Assembly: GCA_964393035.1 (NCBI GenBank)
Contig: CAYMRX010000004.1
Coordinates: 248,001 to 312,000 of the forward strand
Origin: Tabrizicola_A sp964393035
GTDB lineage: Bacteria > Pseudomonadota > Alphaproteobacteria > Rhodobacterales > Rhodobacteraceae
Reading direction: 5' to 3'
DNA: 64,000 bases
Each line of letters starts with the position of its first letter. Within the stretch, counting starts at the first letter, position 1. The notes under the pieces are model-generated. The model worked only from the letters and a program-made list of their open reading frames with translations. It was not told where the DNA came from and made no database searches. Shown one piece after another: positions 33,131-42,423 of this stretch. The position numbers and the translations under genes are program-made.

Positions 33131-35323
33131 ATGACCCACCAGCCGCCCGACCGTGATACGGCGCGTGCCCTTGTTGAAGGGCGGCATGGTGATCCGTTTG
33201 CGCATCTGGGGTTGCATGATCGGGGCGGTTGGGGCGTGACGGCGCTGGTGCCGGGGGCCGAAAAACTTTGGGTGGTGAGCGATAAAACCGTTCAGGCAAA
33301 GCCGGTTGCCGGGGCGGAGGGGTTGTTCGTCGCGGCTTTGGAGGGGCCGACCCCCTACCGACTGCGCGCCGAGGCGGGCGGCACGGTGTGGGAGTTTGAA
33401 GATGCCTTCCGCTTTGGCCCCGTGCTGGGCGAGATGGACGAATATCTGTTGGCCGAGGGCACGCACAACCGGCTCTGGCAGGCGCTTGGGGCGCATCCCT
33501 GCACGCATGAGGGGGTTGCGGGAACGCGCTTTGCCGTCTGGGCGCCCAATGCGGGCCGGGTGTCGGTGGTGGGCAGTTTCAACCTTTGGGACGGGCGCCG
33601 CCATCCGATGCGCAAACGCGGCGTGACCGGGGTCTGGGAAACCTTCATTCCGGGCGTTGGCGCAGGGCTGGCCTATAAATATGAAATCGTCGGCGCGGAT
33701 GGCGCGCTGCGGCTGAAATCTGATCCGGTGGGGTTCGGCAGCGAGCATCCCCCACAAAATGCCAGCGTTGTCAGGGATTTGCCCGGCAATCTTTGGACGG
33801 ATGGCAGATGGATGACACAGCGCGCGGCGGCGCAGAACACCGCGGCCCCGATTTCGATCTACGAAGTTCACCTCGGCAGTTGGCGGCGCAAGGGGGATCG
33901 GCGGCTGTCCTATGAGGAACTGGCCGAGGAGTTGGTGGCCTATGCCGTCGACATGGGCTTTACCCATCTGGAATTGCTGCCGATCAGCGAATACCCCTTT
34001 GACGGGTCCTGGGGCTATCAGCCGGTCGGGCTTTTCGCCCCCACCATCCGCCACGGCACGCCGGACGAATTCCGCGCCTTGATCGATGCGGCCCATGCCA
34101 AGGGGCTGGGCGTGATCCTGGACTGGGTTCCGGGCCATTTCCCCACCGATGCCCACGGCCTTGCGCAGTTCGATGGCACCGCCCTTTATGAACATGCCGA
34201 TCCGAAAGAGGGCTTTCATCAGGACTGGAACACCCTGATCTACAATTATGGCCGCACCGAGGTGAAGAACTTCCTTGTTGCCAATGCTTTGTATTGGTTG
34301 GAGGAATTCCACATTGACGGGCTGCGCGTCGATGCTGTCGCGTCAATGCTTTATCGCGATTACTCCCGCGCCCATGGCCAATGGGTGCCGAACAAGGACG
34401 GCGGGCGCGAGAATTACGAGGCGATGGAGGTCTTGCGCGCGATGAATGTCGCGGCCTATGGCACGCATCCCGGCATCATGACACTGGCCGAGGAAAGCAC
34501 CGCCTTTCCCGGCGTGTCAAAGCCCGTACATGCGGGCGGGCTTGGCTTTGGCTTCAAATGGAACATGGGGTGGATGAATGACACCCTGGCCTATATGGCG
34601 AAAGATCCGATCCACCGCCGCCATCACCATCACCAGATGACCTTTGGCATTGCCTATGCCTGGACCGAGAACTTCGTTCTGCCGCTCTCCCATGACGAGG
34701 TGGTGCATGGCAAGGGCAGTCTCTTGGGCAAGATGCCGGGGCAGGGTGCCGAAAAATTCGCCCATCTGCGCGCCTATTTCGGCTTCATGTGGGGCCATCC
34801 GGGCAAGAAGCTTTTGTTCATGGGGGGCGAGTTCGCACAAGGGCGCGAGTGGAACCATGATACGGGGCTGGATTGGCATTTGCTGGACGCGCCACTGCAT
34901 CGCGGCATGCAAGCATGGGTGCGCGATCTGAACCGGCTTTATGCCGCAACCCCGGCGCTGCATGTGAAAGATGCGGAGCCAGAGGGCTTCCGCTGGCTGG
35001 AGGTCGATGACGCCGCGCATGGCACCTTTGTCTGGGCGCGGTTCGGGGGGCCGGGCGATGCGCCGGTGGTGGTTGCGGTGAACATGACGCCGGTGGAGCG
35101 GCGCCAGCGTATCGGCCTGCCTACACAAGGCCGTTGGGACGAGGTGTTGAACAGCGATGCCACCCCCTATGGCGGGCAGGGCCGGGGCAATCTGGGGGCC
35201 GTCAAGGCAGAGGCAGTGCCGTGGCAAGGCTGCGCGCAATCGGCGCGGGTCACCTTGCCGCCGCTCAGCACGATCTTTTTCAAGGCGGCAGGGGATGGGC
35301 CGCCAACAGGGGGAACGACATGA
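33131..35323 (+). CDS. glgB: 1,4-alpha-glucan branching enzyme
   Basis: 730-residue GH13 enzyme that makes alpha-1,6 branches. N1 and CBM48 domains (LGAHPCTHEGVAGTRFAVWAPNA) precede the barrel. DGLRVDAVASMLYRDY holds the catalytic Asp nucleophile, TLAEESTAFP the acid/base Glu and LSHDEVVHGKGS the third carboxylate. Standard length for the two-CBM48 type. ATGA overlap with glgC. Confidence 0.96.
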   Translation: MTHQPPDRDTARALVEGRHGDPFAHLGLHDRGGWGVTALVPGAEKLWVVSDKTVQAKPVAGAEGLFVAALEGPTPYRLRAEAGGTVWEFEDAFRFGPVLGEMDEYLLAEGTHNRLWQALGAHPCTHEGVAGTRFAVWAPNAGRVSVVGSFNLWDGRRHPMRKRGVTGVWETFIPGVGAGLAYKYEIVGADGALRLKSDPVGFGSEHPPQNASVVRDLPGNLWTDGRWMTQRAAAQNTAAPISIYEVHLGSWRRKGDRRLSYEELAEELVAYAVDMGFTHLELLPISEYPFDGSWGYQPVGLFAPTIRHGTPDEFRALIDAAHAKGLGVILDWVPGHFPTDAHGLAQFDGTALYEHADPKEGFHQDWNTLIYNYGRTEVKNFLVANALYWLEEFHIDGLRVDAVASMLYRDYSRAHGQWVPNKDGGRENYEAMEVLRAMNVAAYGTHPGIMTLAEESTAFPGVSKPVHAGGLGFGFKWNMGWMNDTLAYMAKDPIHRRHHHHQMTFGIAYAWTENFVLPLSHDEVVHGKGSLLGKMPGQGAEKFAHLRAYFGFMWGHPGKKLLFMGGEFAQGREWNHDTGLDWHLLDAPLHRGMQAWVRDLNRLYAATPALHVKDAEPEGFRWLEVDDAAHGTFVWARFGGPGDAPVVVAVNMTPVERRQRIGLPTQGRWDEVLNSDATPYGGQGRGNLGAVKAEAVPWQGCAQSARVTLPPLSTIFFKAAGDGPPTGGTT

Positions 35324-36588
35324 AGGCCAGACCAAACCAAAGATTGTCCAATCAGGCCATGGCCTTCGTGCTGGCGGGCGGGCGGGGATCGCGCCTGAAG
35401 GAACTGACCGACCGGCGGGCGAAACCGGCAGTCTATTTCGGTGGCAAGACCCGGATCATCGACTTTGCCCTGTCAAATGCGCTGAATTCCGGCATCCGAA
35501 AAATGGCGATTGCCACGCAATACAAGGCGCACTCGCTGATCCGCCACATGCAGCGCGGTTGGGGATTTTTTCGGGCAGAGCGGAACGAATATCTGGATAT
35601 CCTGCCCGCGAGCCAGCGGGTGGATGAGACGAAATGGTATCTGGGAACCGCCGATGCTGTGGCGCAAAATATTGATATCGTTGACAGTTATAACGTCAAA
35701 TATGTCATCATCCTTGCCGGCGACCATGTTTACAAGATGGATTACGAAATCATGCTGGCCCAGCATGTGGAAACCGGGGCCGATGTCACCATCGGCTGTC
35801 TGACCGTGCCGCGCGCCGAGGCCACGGCCTTTGGCGTGATGGCGGTGGACGCCGATATGCGGATCACCTCATTCTTGGAAAAGCCGAAAGACCCGCCGTC
35901 GATCCCCGGCGATCCGGCCAATTCGCTGGCCTCGATGGGGATCTATGTCTTTGACTGGACCTTCCTGCGCGATCTTCTGTTGCGCGATATGGAGGATGAA
36001 AACTCCAGCCATGATTTCGGCAATGACCTGATCCCCGAGATCGTGAAGAACGGCAAGGCCGTGGCGCATCGCTTTGCCGACAGCTGCGTCACAAGCGGGT
36101 TGGAGGATGAACCCTATTGGCGCGACGTCGGCACCATTGACGCCTTTTGGCAGGCCAATATCGACCTGACCGATTTCGTGCCGAAGCTGGATCTTTACGA
36201 CAATTCATGGCCGATCTGGACCTATGGCGAGATCGTCCCGCCGGCGAAGTTCATCCATGACGAGGATGGGCGGCGTGGCTCGGCGGTGTCCTCGCTGGTG
36301 TCGGGCGATTGCATCGTGTCGGGGTCCGAGGTACGCAATTCGCTGCTGTTCACCGGCTGTCGGACCCATTCCTTTTCAACGCTGGATCACGTTGTGGCGC
36401 TGCCGCAGGTGATCGTGAACCGCAAGGCAGAGTTGAAAAATTGCGTGATTGACCGGGGGGTTATCATCCCCGAAGGCTTGGTTGTCGGCCAAGATCCGCT
36501 GGAAGACGCCAAATGGTTCCGGCGCAGCGAAGGCGGGGTTGTGCTGGTGACGCAGGATATGCTCGATGCGCGGGCGCGGGTGGTTTAG
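35320..36588 (+). CDS. glgC: Glucose-1-phosphate adenylyltransferase
   Basis: 422-residue enzyme making ADP-glucose, the committed step of glycogen synthesis. AFVLAGGRGSRLKELTDRRAKPAVYFGGK is the nucleotide-binding N-terminus, and FLEKPKDPP includes the glucose-1-phosphate-binding lysine. A C-terminal left-handed beta-helix carries hexapeptide-like turns (VVALPQVIVNRKAELKNCVIDRGVII). ATG 35320 overlaps the glgB stop. Usually allosterically controlled by fructose-6-phosphate/pyruvate in this group. Confidence 0.96.
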   Translation: MKARPNQRLSNQAMAFVLAGGRGSRLKELTDRRAKPAVYFGGKTRIIDFALSNALNSGIRKMAIATQYKAHSLIRHMQRGWGFFRAERNEYLDILPASQRVDETKWYLGTADAVAQNIDIVDSYNVKYVIILAGDHVYKMDYEIMLAQHVETGADVTIGCLTVPRAEATAFGVMAVDADMRITSFLEKPKDPPSIPGDPANSLASMGIYVFDWTFLRDLLLRDMEDENSSHDFGNDLIPEIVKNGKAVAHRFADSCVTSGLEDEPYWRDVGTIDAFWQANIDLTDFVPKLDLYDNSWPIWTYGEIVPPAKFIHDEDGRRGSAVSSLVSGDCIVSGSEVRNSLLFTGCRTHSFSTLDHVVALPQVIVNRKAELKNCVIDRGVIIPEGLVVGQDPLEDAKWFRRSEGGVVLVTQDMLDARARVV

Positions 36589-36593
36589 GGCGG

Positions 36594-36629
36594 ACCCTCC
36601 GGGGGGGTATTTGTGCCAAGATGAAAGGA
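36594..36629 (+). repeat. Dispersed intergenic repeat, copy D, between glgC and glgA
   Basis: CCCTCCGGGGGGGTATTTGTG followed by CCAAGATGAAAGG. It fills most of the glgC-glgA gap. Its tail runs into the purine stretch used as ribosome-binding site of glgA. Confidence 0.7.
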
Positions 36630-36641
36630 AAGGGGCGCGGA

Positions 36642-38066
36642 ATGGGCCGGGTTTTGTCAGTCGCGTCTGAATGTGTGCCTTTGGTGAAAACCGGGGGCCT
36701 GGCCGATGTGGTGGGCGCTTTGCCGGGCGCGCTGGCGGGGCAGGGATGGGAAATGCGGGTGCTGTTGCCCGCCTATAAATCCTTGCGCCCCCGTTTGAAC
36801 TCCATGGCCCTGGTGATGGAGGAGGACGGGCTTTGGGGCGGCACGGGGCGGGTCTATTTTGGCCAGATCGACGGGCTGTCGGTCTATCTTCTGGATGCGC
36901 TTCACCTCTTTGACCGCGAGGGCGGGCCTTATGCCGATCAGGGGGGCGATCACGGCGACAATATCCAGCGCTTTGCTGCGCTGTCTTGGGTTGCGGCCAG
37001 ATTGGCGCGCGAGGGGGCGGCGGGCTGGAAGCCCGATGTCTTGCACGCGCATGACTGGCAGGCGGGGCTGGCCCCGGCCTATCTGCGCTATCATGGGTCG
37101 GGCGGGGTTGGTTCGGTTCTCACCATTCACAACATCGCCTTTCAGGGCTGGGCCTCGGTGCGGATGCTGAATGATCTGCGGCTGCCGCGGGCCGAGTTCC
37201 ATTCGGATGCGCTGGAATATTACGGCAATTTGTCCACCCTGAAGGCGGGGCTGGTGACGGCGGATCGCATCACTACCGTCTCGCCCAACTATGCCGACGA
37301 GTTGATGCGGCCCGAGTTCGGCATGGGCCTGCAAGGGGTGATTGCCGCGCGGGCCGGGGTGGTTTCGGGCATTTTGAACGGCGTGGACGAAGGGCTTTGG
37401 TCGCCCGAGGCGGCGGCGCATCCCTATTCCGTGGCCAAGATCGCCGGCAAGGCGGCCAATCGCGCCGCTCTCTGTGCCGAGTTCGGGCTGGATGTGCCGG
37501 GGCCGCTGGCCATTCTGGTCAGCCGTCTGACCGACCAAAAGGGCATTGATCTGGTGTCGGCCGCGATCCCGGCCTTTGTCGCGGCGGGGGGCGGGCTTGC
37601 GGTTTTGGGCTCGGGAGATGCGGGGCTGGAGGCGGCGATGCACCAACTGGCCGCCGCGCATCCGGGCCGTGTCGCGGTGCGCATCGGCTATGACGAGAGC
37701 TTAAGCCGCCGGATGTTTGCCGGGGGTGATGCCGTGCTGGTGCCCAGCCGTTTTGAGCCTTGCGGCTTGACCCAGATGTATGGCTTGCGCTTTGGCACGG
37801 TGCCGGTGGTGTCGGCCGTGGGCGGGCTGGCCGATACGGTCATCAATGCCTCGCCCGCGGCCTTGGCCACCGGGGCGGCGACGGGGGTTGTGTTTCAGCC
37901 GGTGGATGGGTTGGCCTTGGGACAGGCGCTTGCCCGGCTGGTCGGCCTCTACCGTGATCCAAAGGTTTGGACACGCGTACAGAAAACCGCCATGCGCCAC
38001 CCCGTCGGCTGGGCGGCTTCGGCTGCGGCCTATGCCCGGCTTTACGGCGAAGTTGCGGGCGGATGA
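36642..38066 (+). CDS. glgA: Glycogen synthase (ADP-glucose)
   Basis: 474-residue GT5 glycosyltransferase elongating alpha-1,4-glucan. KTGGLADVVGALPGAL binds ADP-glucose, HAHDWQAGLAPAYLRYHG and PSRFEPCGLTQMYGLRFGTVPV are conserved GT-B elements. ATG 36642 has AAGGGG six bases upstream. ATG 36621 is in frame but lies inside the dispersed repeat. The stop overlaps glgX as ATGA. Confidence 0.95.
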   Translation: MGRVLSVASECVPLVKTGGLADVVGALPGALAGQGWEMRVLLPAYKSLRPRLNSMALVMEEDGLWGGTGRVYFGQIDGLSVYLLDALHLFDREGGPYADQGGDHGDNIQRFAALSWVAARLAREGAAGWKPDVLHAHDWQAGLAPAYLRYHGSGGVGSVLTIHNIAFQGWASVRMLNDLRLPRAEFHSDALEYYGNLSTLKAGLVTADRITTVSPNYADELMRPEFGMGLQGVIAARAGVVSGILNGVDEGLWSPEAAAHPYSVAKIAGKAANRAALCAEFGLDVPGPLAILVSRLTDQKGIDLVSAAIPAFVAAGGGLAVLGSGDAGLEAAMHQLAAAHPGRVAVRIGYDESLSRRMFAGGDAVLVPSRFEPCGLTQMYGLRFGTVPVVSAVGGLADTVINASPAALATGAATGVVFQPVDGLALGQALARLVGLYRDPKVWTRVQKTAMRHPVGWAASAAAYARLYGEVAGG

Positions 38067-40024
38067 TCCATCTGACCGCAGGTTGCCCCTATCCGATGGG
38101 GGCGGTAATCCGCGACGGCGGCGTGAATTTCGCGGTGTTTTCCGCCCATGCGACGGCGGTTGAGCTTTGCATCGAGGGGCGGGCGCCGATTGCCATGACG
38201 GCCCGCAGCGGCGACATCTGGCATCTGCATGTCGCAGGGCTTGGCGCAGGCACGCGCTATGGCTTTCGCGCCCATGGTCTGAATGATCCGGGGCAGGGCC
38301 ACCGCTTTAACCCCGCCAAGCTGCTGATTGATCCCTATGCCCGTGAGATCAGCGGGCGGATGCGCTGGCACCCGGATCTGGTGGGGCCTGCCGACAGTGC
38401 CCATTTGGGGCATTGGTCGGTGGTGGTGGAGGGGCAATTCGACTGGGGCGATGATCGCCCGCCCGCCGTGCCGATGCGCGACACCGTGATCTATGAGGCC
38501 CATGTCAAGGCGCTGACCCAAGCGCACCCCGAGGTGCCGCTGGCGGATCGCGGCAGCTATCGCGCGCTGGGGCATCCGGCGATTGTCGCGCATTTGCAAC
38601 GGCTTGGTGTCACCACGCTGGAGCTGTTGCCGATCCATGCCTTTATCGACGACCGCTTTGTGACTGAACGCGGGCTGGTCAACCATTGGGGCTATAATAC
38701 CATCGGGTTTTTCGCGGCAGAGGCGCGCTATGGCAGCCTGAACGATCTGAAATCGGCCATAAAGGCGCTGCATGCGGGCGGGATCGAGGTGATCTTGGAT
38801 GTGGTTTACAACCACAGCGGCGAGGGCGATGCGGCGGGGCCGATCCTGTCGTTTCGCGGGCTGGACAATGCCAGCTACTATCGGCTTGCGGGGGGGCATG
38901 ACCTGAATGATGCGGGCACCGGCAATACGCTGAACCTGCGCCATCCGGCGGTGTTGCGAATGGTGATGGACAGCTTGCGCTATTGGGTGGAGGAGGTCCA
39001 TGTCGATGGTTTCCGCTTTGATCTGGCGCCGGTTCTGGGCCGGGCGGGGCATGGTTATGCGCCCGATGCGCCGTTCTTTGCGGCCTTGCAGCAAGATCCG
39101 GTCCTGGCGGGGGTAAAGCTGATCGCCGAGCCGTGGGATCTTGGACCGGGGGGCTATCGGCTTGGCCAGTTTCCGGGGCGCTTTGCCGAATGGAACGACC
39201 GCTACCGCGATGGGCTGCGGCGGTTCTGGCGCGGCGATGCGGGGCAGGTCAGCGATCTGGCCGAGCGGCTTTTGGGCAGCGCGGGGGCCTTTGACCATGA
39301 CCGGCGGGCGCCGCAGGCCTCGGTGAATTTCATCACGGCGCATGATGGGTTCACGCTGGAGGATCTGGTTTCGTATAGACAAAAGCGCAATTTGCCCAAT
39401 CAGGAAATGAACCGCGACGGTCATGGCGAAAACCATTCCGACAATCTTGGGGTCGAAGGCAAAACCGCGGATGCCGCGGTTCTGGCCGCACGGGGCAGGC
39501 GCAAACGCGCCATGCTGGCGACGCTGTTTTTGTCGCAAGGCACGCCGATGCTGCTGGCGGGTGATGAATTGGGCCATAGCCAGCAGGGAAACAACAACGC
39601 CTATGCGCAGGACAATGAAACGACCTGGATTAGATGGCCGGAGGAGGCCCCGCTGGCGGGCTTTGTCGCGCGGCTGGCTGCTGTGCGCGCGGCGCACCCC
39701 GCCCTGCGCCAGACCCGGTTCCTGCATGGCGAGATCGGCCCCGATGGCCATGCCAATGTCATCTGGCGCAAAGCCGATGGCCGGGTGCCAGAACCTGCTG
39801 ATTGGCAGAGCGAGATGGCGAGCCTGGGGATGGAGTTGCGCGCCGAGGGCGACGTGCTTTACGCTGTGTTCAACGCGGGCGGCCCCTGCCGGCTGACCCT
39901 GCCCGATACCGCGCCGCGTTGGCGCCTGATCCTGTCCAGTGCCGAGCCTGCGGCGGCGCCCGTTGACTGTCAGGGTGCGCTTGATCTGCCCGGCCAAACC
40001 GTTTGCGTCTTTGAACCCCTTTGA
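38063..40024 (+). CDS. glgX: Glycogen debranching enzyme
   Basis: 653-residue GH13 isoamylase-type enzyme that hydrolyses alpha-1,6 branches of phosphorylase-limit glycogen. An N-terminal CBM48 (VIRDGGVNFAVFSAHATAVELCI) precedes the barrel. DGFRFDLAPVLGR carries the nucleophile, LIAEPWDLGPGGYRLGQFP the acid/base, and NFITAHDGFTLEDLVSY the third carboxylate. Coupled to glgA by a 4-base overlap and followed after 11 bases by pgm. Confidence 0.95.
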   Translation: MIHLTAGCPYPMGAVIRDGGVNFAVFSAHATAVELCIEGRAPIAMTARSGDIWHLHVAGLGAGTRYGFRAHGLNDPGQGHRFNPAKLLIDPYAREISGRMRWHPDLVGPADSAHLGHWSVVVEGQFDWGDDRPPAVPMRDTVIYEAHVKALTQAHPEVPLADRGSYRALGHPAIVAHLQRLGVTTLELLPIHAFIDDRFVTERGLVNHWGYNTIGFFAAEARYGSLNDLKSAIKALHAGGIEVILDVVYNHSGEGDAAGPILSFRGLDNASYYRLAGGHDLNDAGTGNTLNLRHPAVLRMVMDSLRYWVEEVHVDGFRFDLAPVLGRAGHGYAPDAPFFAALQQDPVLAGVKLIAEPWDLGPGGYRLGQFPGRFAEWNDRYRDGLRRFWRGDAGQVSDLAERLLGSAGAFDHDRRAPQASVNFITAHDGFTLEDLVSYRQKRNLPNQEMNRDGHGENHSDNLGVEGKTADAAVLAARGRRKRAMLATLFLSQGTPMLLAGDELGHSQQGNNNAYAQDNETTWIRWPEEAPLAGFVARLAAVRAAHPALRQTRFLHGEIGPDGHANVIWRKADGRVPEPADWQSEMASLGMELRAEGDVLYAVFNAGGPCRLTLPDTAPRWRLILSSAEPAAAPVDCQGALDLPGQTVCVFEPL

Positions 40025-40035
40025 GGAGGCCCGCC

Positions 40036-41664
40036 ATGAGTTTGCGCATCCATTCGACTGCCCCCATCGCGGGACAAAAGCCGGGCACCAGCGGCTTGCG
40101 CAAGAAAACGACGGTGTTCATGGGGTCGCATTATCTGGAAAACTTCGTCCAGTCGATTTTCGATGTGGTGGGGGCGGCAGGCAAAACCTTTGTTCTGGGC
40201 GGGGATGGGCGCTATTTCAACGACCGCGCGGCGCAGGTGATCTTGCGGATGGCGGCGGCCAATGGCGCGGCACGGGTGATTGTCGGGCAGGGCGCGATCC
40301 TGTCGACGCCCGCGGCAAGCCACCTGATCCGCCTGAACAAGACGGACGGCGGCATCATCCTGTCGGCCAGCCACAACCCCGGCGGCCCGCAGGAGGATTT
40401 CGGGCTGAAGTTCAACATGCCGAACGGTGGCCCCGCGCCCGAGGCGGTGACCGAGGCGATGTATCGGTGCACCACCGAGATCTCGGAGTATCGTATCTGG
40501 GAAGGGCAGGACGTTGATCTGATGCGTCTAGGCCGGCACCAGATCGGTGGTATGGTGGTGGATGTGGTGGACCCGGTGGCAGATTATGCCGAGCTGATGG
40601 AAAGCCTGTTCGATTTTCCGGCGATCCGGGCGATGTTCCGGGGGGGCTTTGCCATGCGGATGGACAGCATGTGCGCGGTGACCGGGCCTTATGCCGTTGA
40701 AATTCTTGAAAACCGTCTGGGCGCGGCCAAGGGCACGGTGATCAACGCCACGCCCTTGCCGGATTTTGGCGGCATGCATCCCGATCCCAACCCCACATGG
40801 GCCAAGGCGCTGATGGACGAGATGATGGGGCCGGATGCGCCTGATTTCGGCGCGGCCAGCGATGGGGACGGGGATCGCAATATGGTGGTCGGGCGGGGGA
40901 TTTATGTTTCGCCTTCCGACAGTCTGGCGGTGCTGGCGGCCAATGCGCATCTGGCGCCCGGCTATGCCAAGGGGCTGGCCGGGGTGGCGCGGTCGATGCC
41001 GACCTCTGCCGCGGCGGACCGGGTGGCGGCCGATCTGGGGATTGCCAGCTATGAAACCCCGACGGGCTGGAAATTCTTTGGCAATCTGATGGATGCCGGG
41101 CGCGTCACGCTTTGCGGCGAGGAAAGTTTCGGCACCGGCAGCGACCATGTGCGCGAAAAGGACGGGCTTTGGGCGGTGCTGCTGTGGTTGAACATTCTGG
41201 CGGTGCGGCAGCAATCGGTGGCCGTAATTCTGGCCCAGCACTGGGTGCGCTTTGGCCGCAACTACTATAGCCGCCACGATTATGAAGCGATTCCGGCGGA
41301 GAAGGCCGAGGCCATGATGGCGGCGCTGAAAGCCAGCCTTGCTGGCCTGCCGGGGCGGCAGGTGGGCGAGATGACCATCGAGGCCGCAGATGACTTTGCC
41401 TATACCGATCCGGTCGATGGCACGGTGTCCAAGGGGCAGGGGGTGCGGGTGATCTTTGCGAAGGGCGCGCGCCTTGTCATGCGGCTGTCAGGCACCGGGA
41501 CCGAGGGCGCGACGCTGCGGCTTTATCTGGAACTCTATAAGCCGGGGCCTGACGGTTTGGATATGGACCCGCAGGCCGCTTTGGCCCCGGTGATCCGGGC
41601 GGCTGAGGCCCTGGCTGGGATTGGAGCCTTTACCGGTCGCACCGCGCCGGATGTGGTGACCTGA
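40036..41664 (+). CDS. pgm: Phosphoglucomutase (alpha-D-glucose specific)
   Basis: 542-residue enzyme interconverting glucose-1-phosphate and glucose-6-phosphate, so it links glycogen to zwf/pgi metabolism. ILSASHNPGGPQEDFGLKFN contains the phosphoserine loop, DGDGDRNMV the magnesium site, GEESFGTGSDHVREKDG the sugar-binding loop, and RLSGTGTEGATLRLY the phosphate-binding loop. ATG 40036 has AGGAGG six bases upstream, the best Shine-Dalgarno of the operon. Last glg gene; convergent with the transglycosylase gene. Confidence 0.95.
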   Translation: MSLRIHSTAPIAGQKPGTSGLRKKTTVFMGSHYLENFVQSIFDVVGAAGKTFVLGGDGRYFNDRAAQVILRMAAANGAARVIVGQGAILSTPAASHLIRLNKTDGGIILSASHNPGGPQEDFGLKFNMPNGGPAPEAVTEAMYRCTTEISEYRIWEGQDVDLMRLGRHQIGGMVVDVVDPVADYAELMESLFDFPAIRAMFRGGFAMRMDSMCAVTGPYAVEILENRLGAAKGTVINATPLPDFGGMHPDPNPTWAKALMDEMMGPDAPDFGAASDGDGDRNMVVGRGIYVSPSDSLAVLAANAHLAPGYAKGLAGVARSMPTSAAADRVAADLGIASYETPTGWKFFGNLMDAGRVTLCGEESFGTGSDHVREKDGLWAVLLWLNILAVRQQSVAVILAQHWVRFGRNYYSRHDYEAIPAEKAEAMMAALKASLAGLPGRQVGEMTIEAADDFAYTDPVDGTVSKGQGVRVIFAKGARLVMRLSGTGTEGATLRLYLELYKPGPDGLDMDPQAALAPVIRAAEALAGIGAFTGRTAPDVVT

Positions 41665-41716
41665 CCTCGCGCGCGCAAAGGTGAGTATTTGGAAAGGCGC
41701 AAATCCTTGAGGTGGT

Positions 41717-42172
41717 TCAGCTTTTCAGGCCGGTTTCTTCCAGAAGGCCTTTGCGTTTCGCCTCATAGTAATAGCCCTTGGCATACCACATCATGGCGCG
41801 ATTTTCGTTGCGGCCAGAGACGAGCCAAGCGCCGCGCAGATATTTTCCGGCGTATTTCAGATTGGTTTCAGCGTCCAAAAGACCCTCGGGCGCGCCTTTG
41901 TAGCCCATGGTGCGCGCGGTCTGCGGCAGGATCTGCAACAGGCCGTAATAGGGGCCGTTGCGTGCGCCCGGATTATAGCCGCTTTCGCGCTGGATCTGGC
42001 GGTGCAGCAGGCTTTCGGGGATCTGATGGATGGCGGCCCATTTGGAGATCAGCGCCCGCATCTGTGGCGTCGCCCCGGCCTTGAGGTCTGCGCCGCGGTC
42101 GGCGCGGTGCCCGCCGCAGGCGGCAAGGGTGGCGGCAAGCGGCAGGATCAGCGCGGAGCGGCGGGTCAGCAT
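41717..42172 (-). CDS. Lipoprotein lytic transglycosylase (SLT domain)
   Basis: 151-residue small lipoprotein. The signal (LTRRSALILPLAATLAACGG) ends in the lipobox LAAC, so it is anchored to a membrane facing the periplasm. The SLT domain contains IQRESGYNPGARNGPYYGLLQILPQTARTMG with the catalytic Glu. It would cleave peptidoglycan glycan strands to anhydro-muropeptides. ATG 42172 has GAGG five bases upstream; ATG 42187 lacks one. Shorter than Slt70/MltC, consisting essentially of the catalytic domain. Confidence 0.87.
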   Translation of the reverse strand: MLTRRSALILPLAATLAACGGHRADRGADLKAGATPQMRALISKWAAIHQIPESLLHRQIQRESGYNPGARNGPYYGLLQILPQTARTMGYKGAPEGLLDAETNLKYAGKYLRGAWLVSGRNENRAMMWYAKGYYYEAKRKGLLEETGLKS

Positions 42173-42253
42173 GGGGGCCTCGGACATTGTTTGTCGCGGT
42201 GATAGCGGGCTGCGGCAGTTTGGGAAAGGGGCGGGTTCGGGCGTCGGCGGAAT

Positions 42254-42351
42254 AGCGTGTCTGGTTCACGCGGAATCGAAAAGCGTTGCCTCTCGCCTGC
42301 GCTCGAACACGCTTTTCGATCCGTTTTGGTTCAAGGGGAACCAGACACGCT
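42254..42351. repeat. About 100-bp imperfect palindromic element
   Basis: Outer arms AGCGTGTCTGGTTC (42254-42267) and GAACCAGACACGCT (42338-42351) are perfect inverted repeats. Inner arms ATCGAAAAGCGT (42275-42286) and ACGCTTTTCGAT (42309-42320) are also perfect. Nested stem-loop or MITE/REP-like element between divergent genes. Confidence 0.75.
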
Positions 42352-42423
42352 TTAGGACTTTAGCCGGGATGGATTGCGGCTTGGCTTTGATGTTAGCCTT
42401 GCGGCAACAAGCGAGGTTCACCG

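Noticed and set aside
38042..39997. 651-codon minus-strand frame inside glgX
   Set aside because: Antisense shadow; the plus-strand gene has all catalytic motifs.
41681..41700. GAGTATTTGGAAAGG as another copy of the dispersed repeat
   Set aside because: Only about ten bases match and the CCAAGATGAA half is missing.
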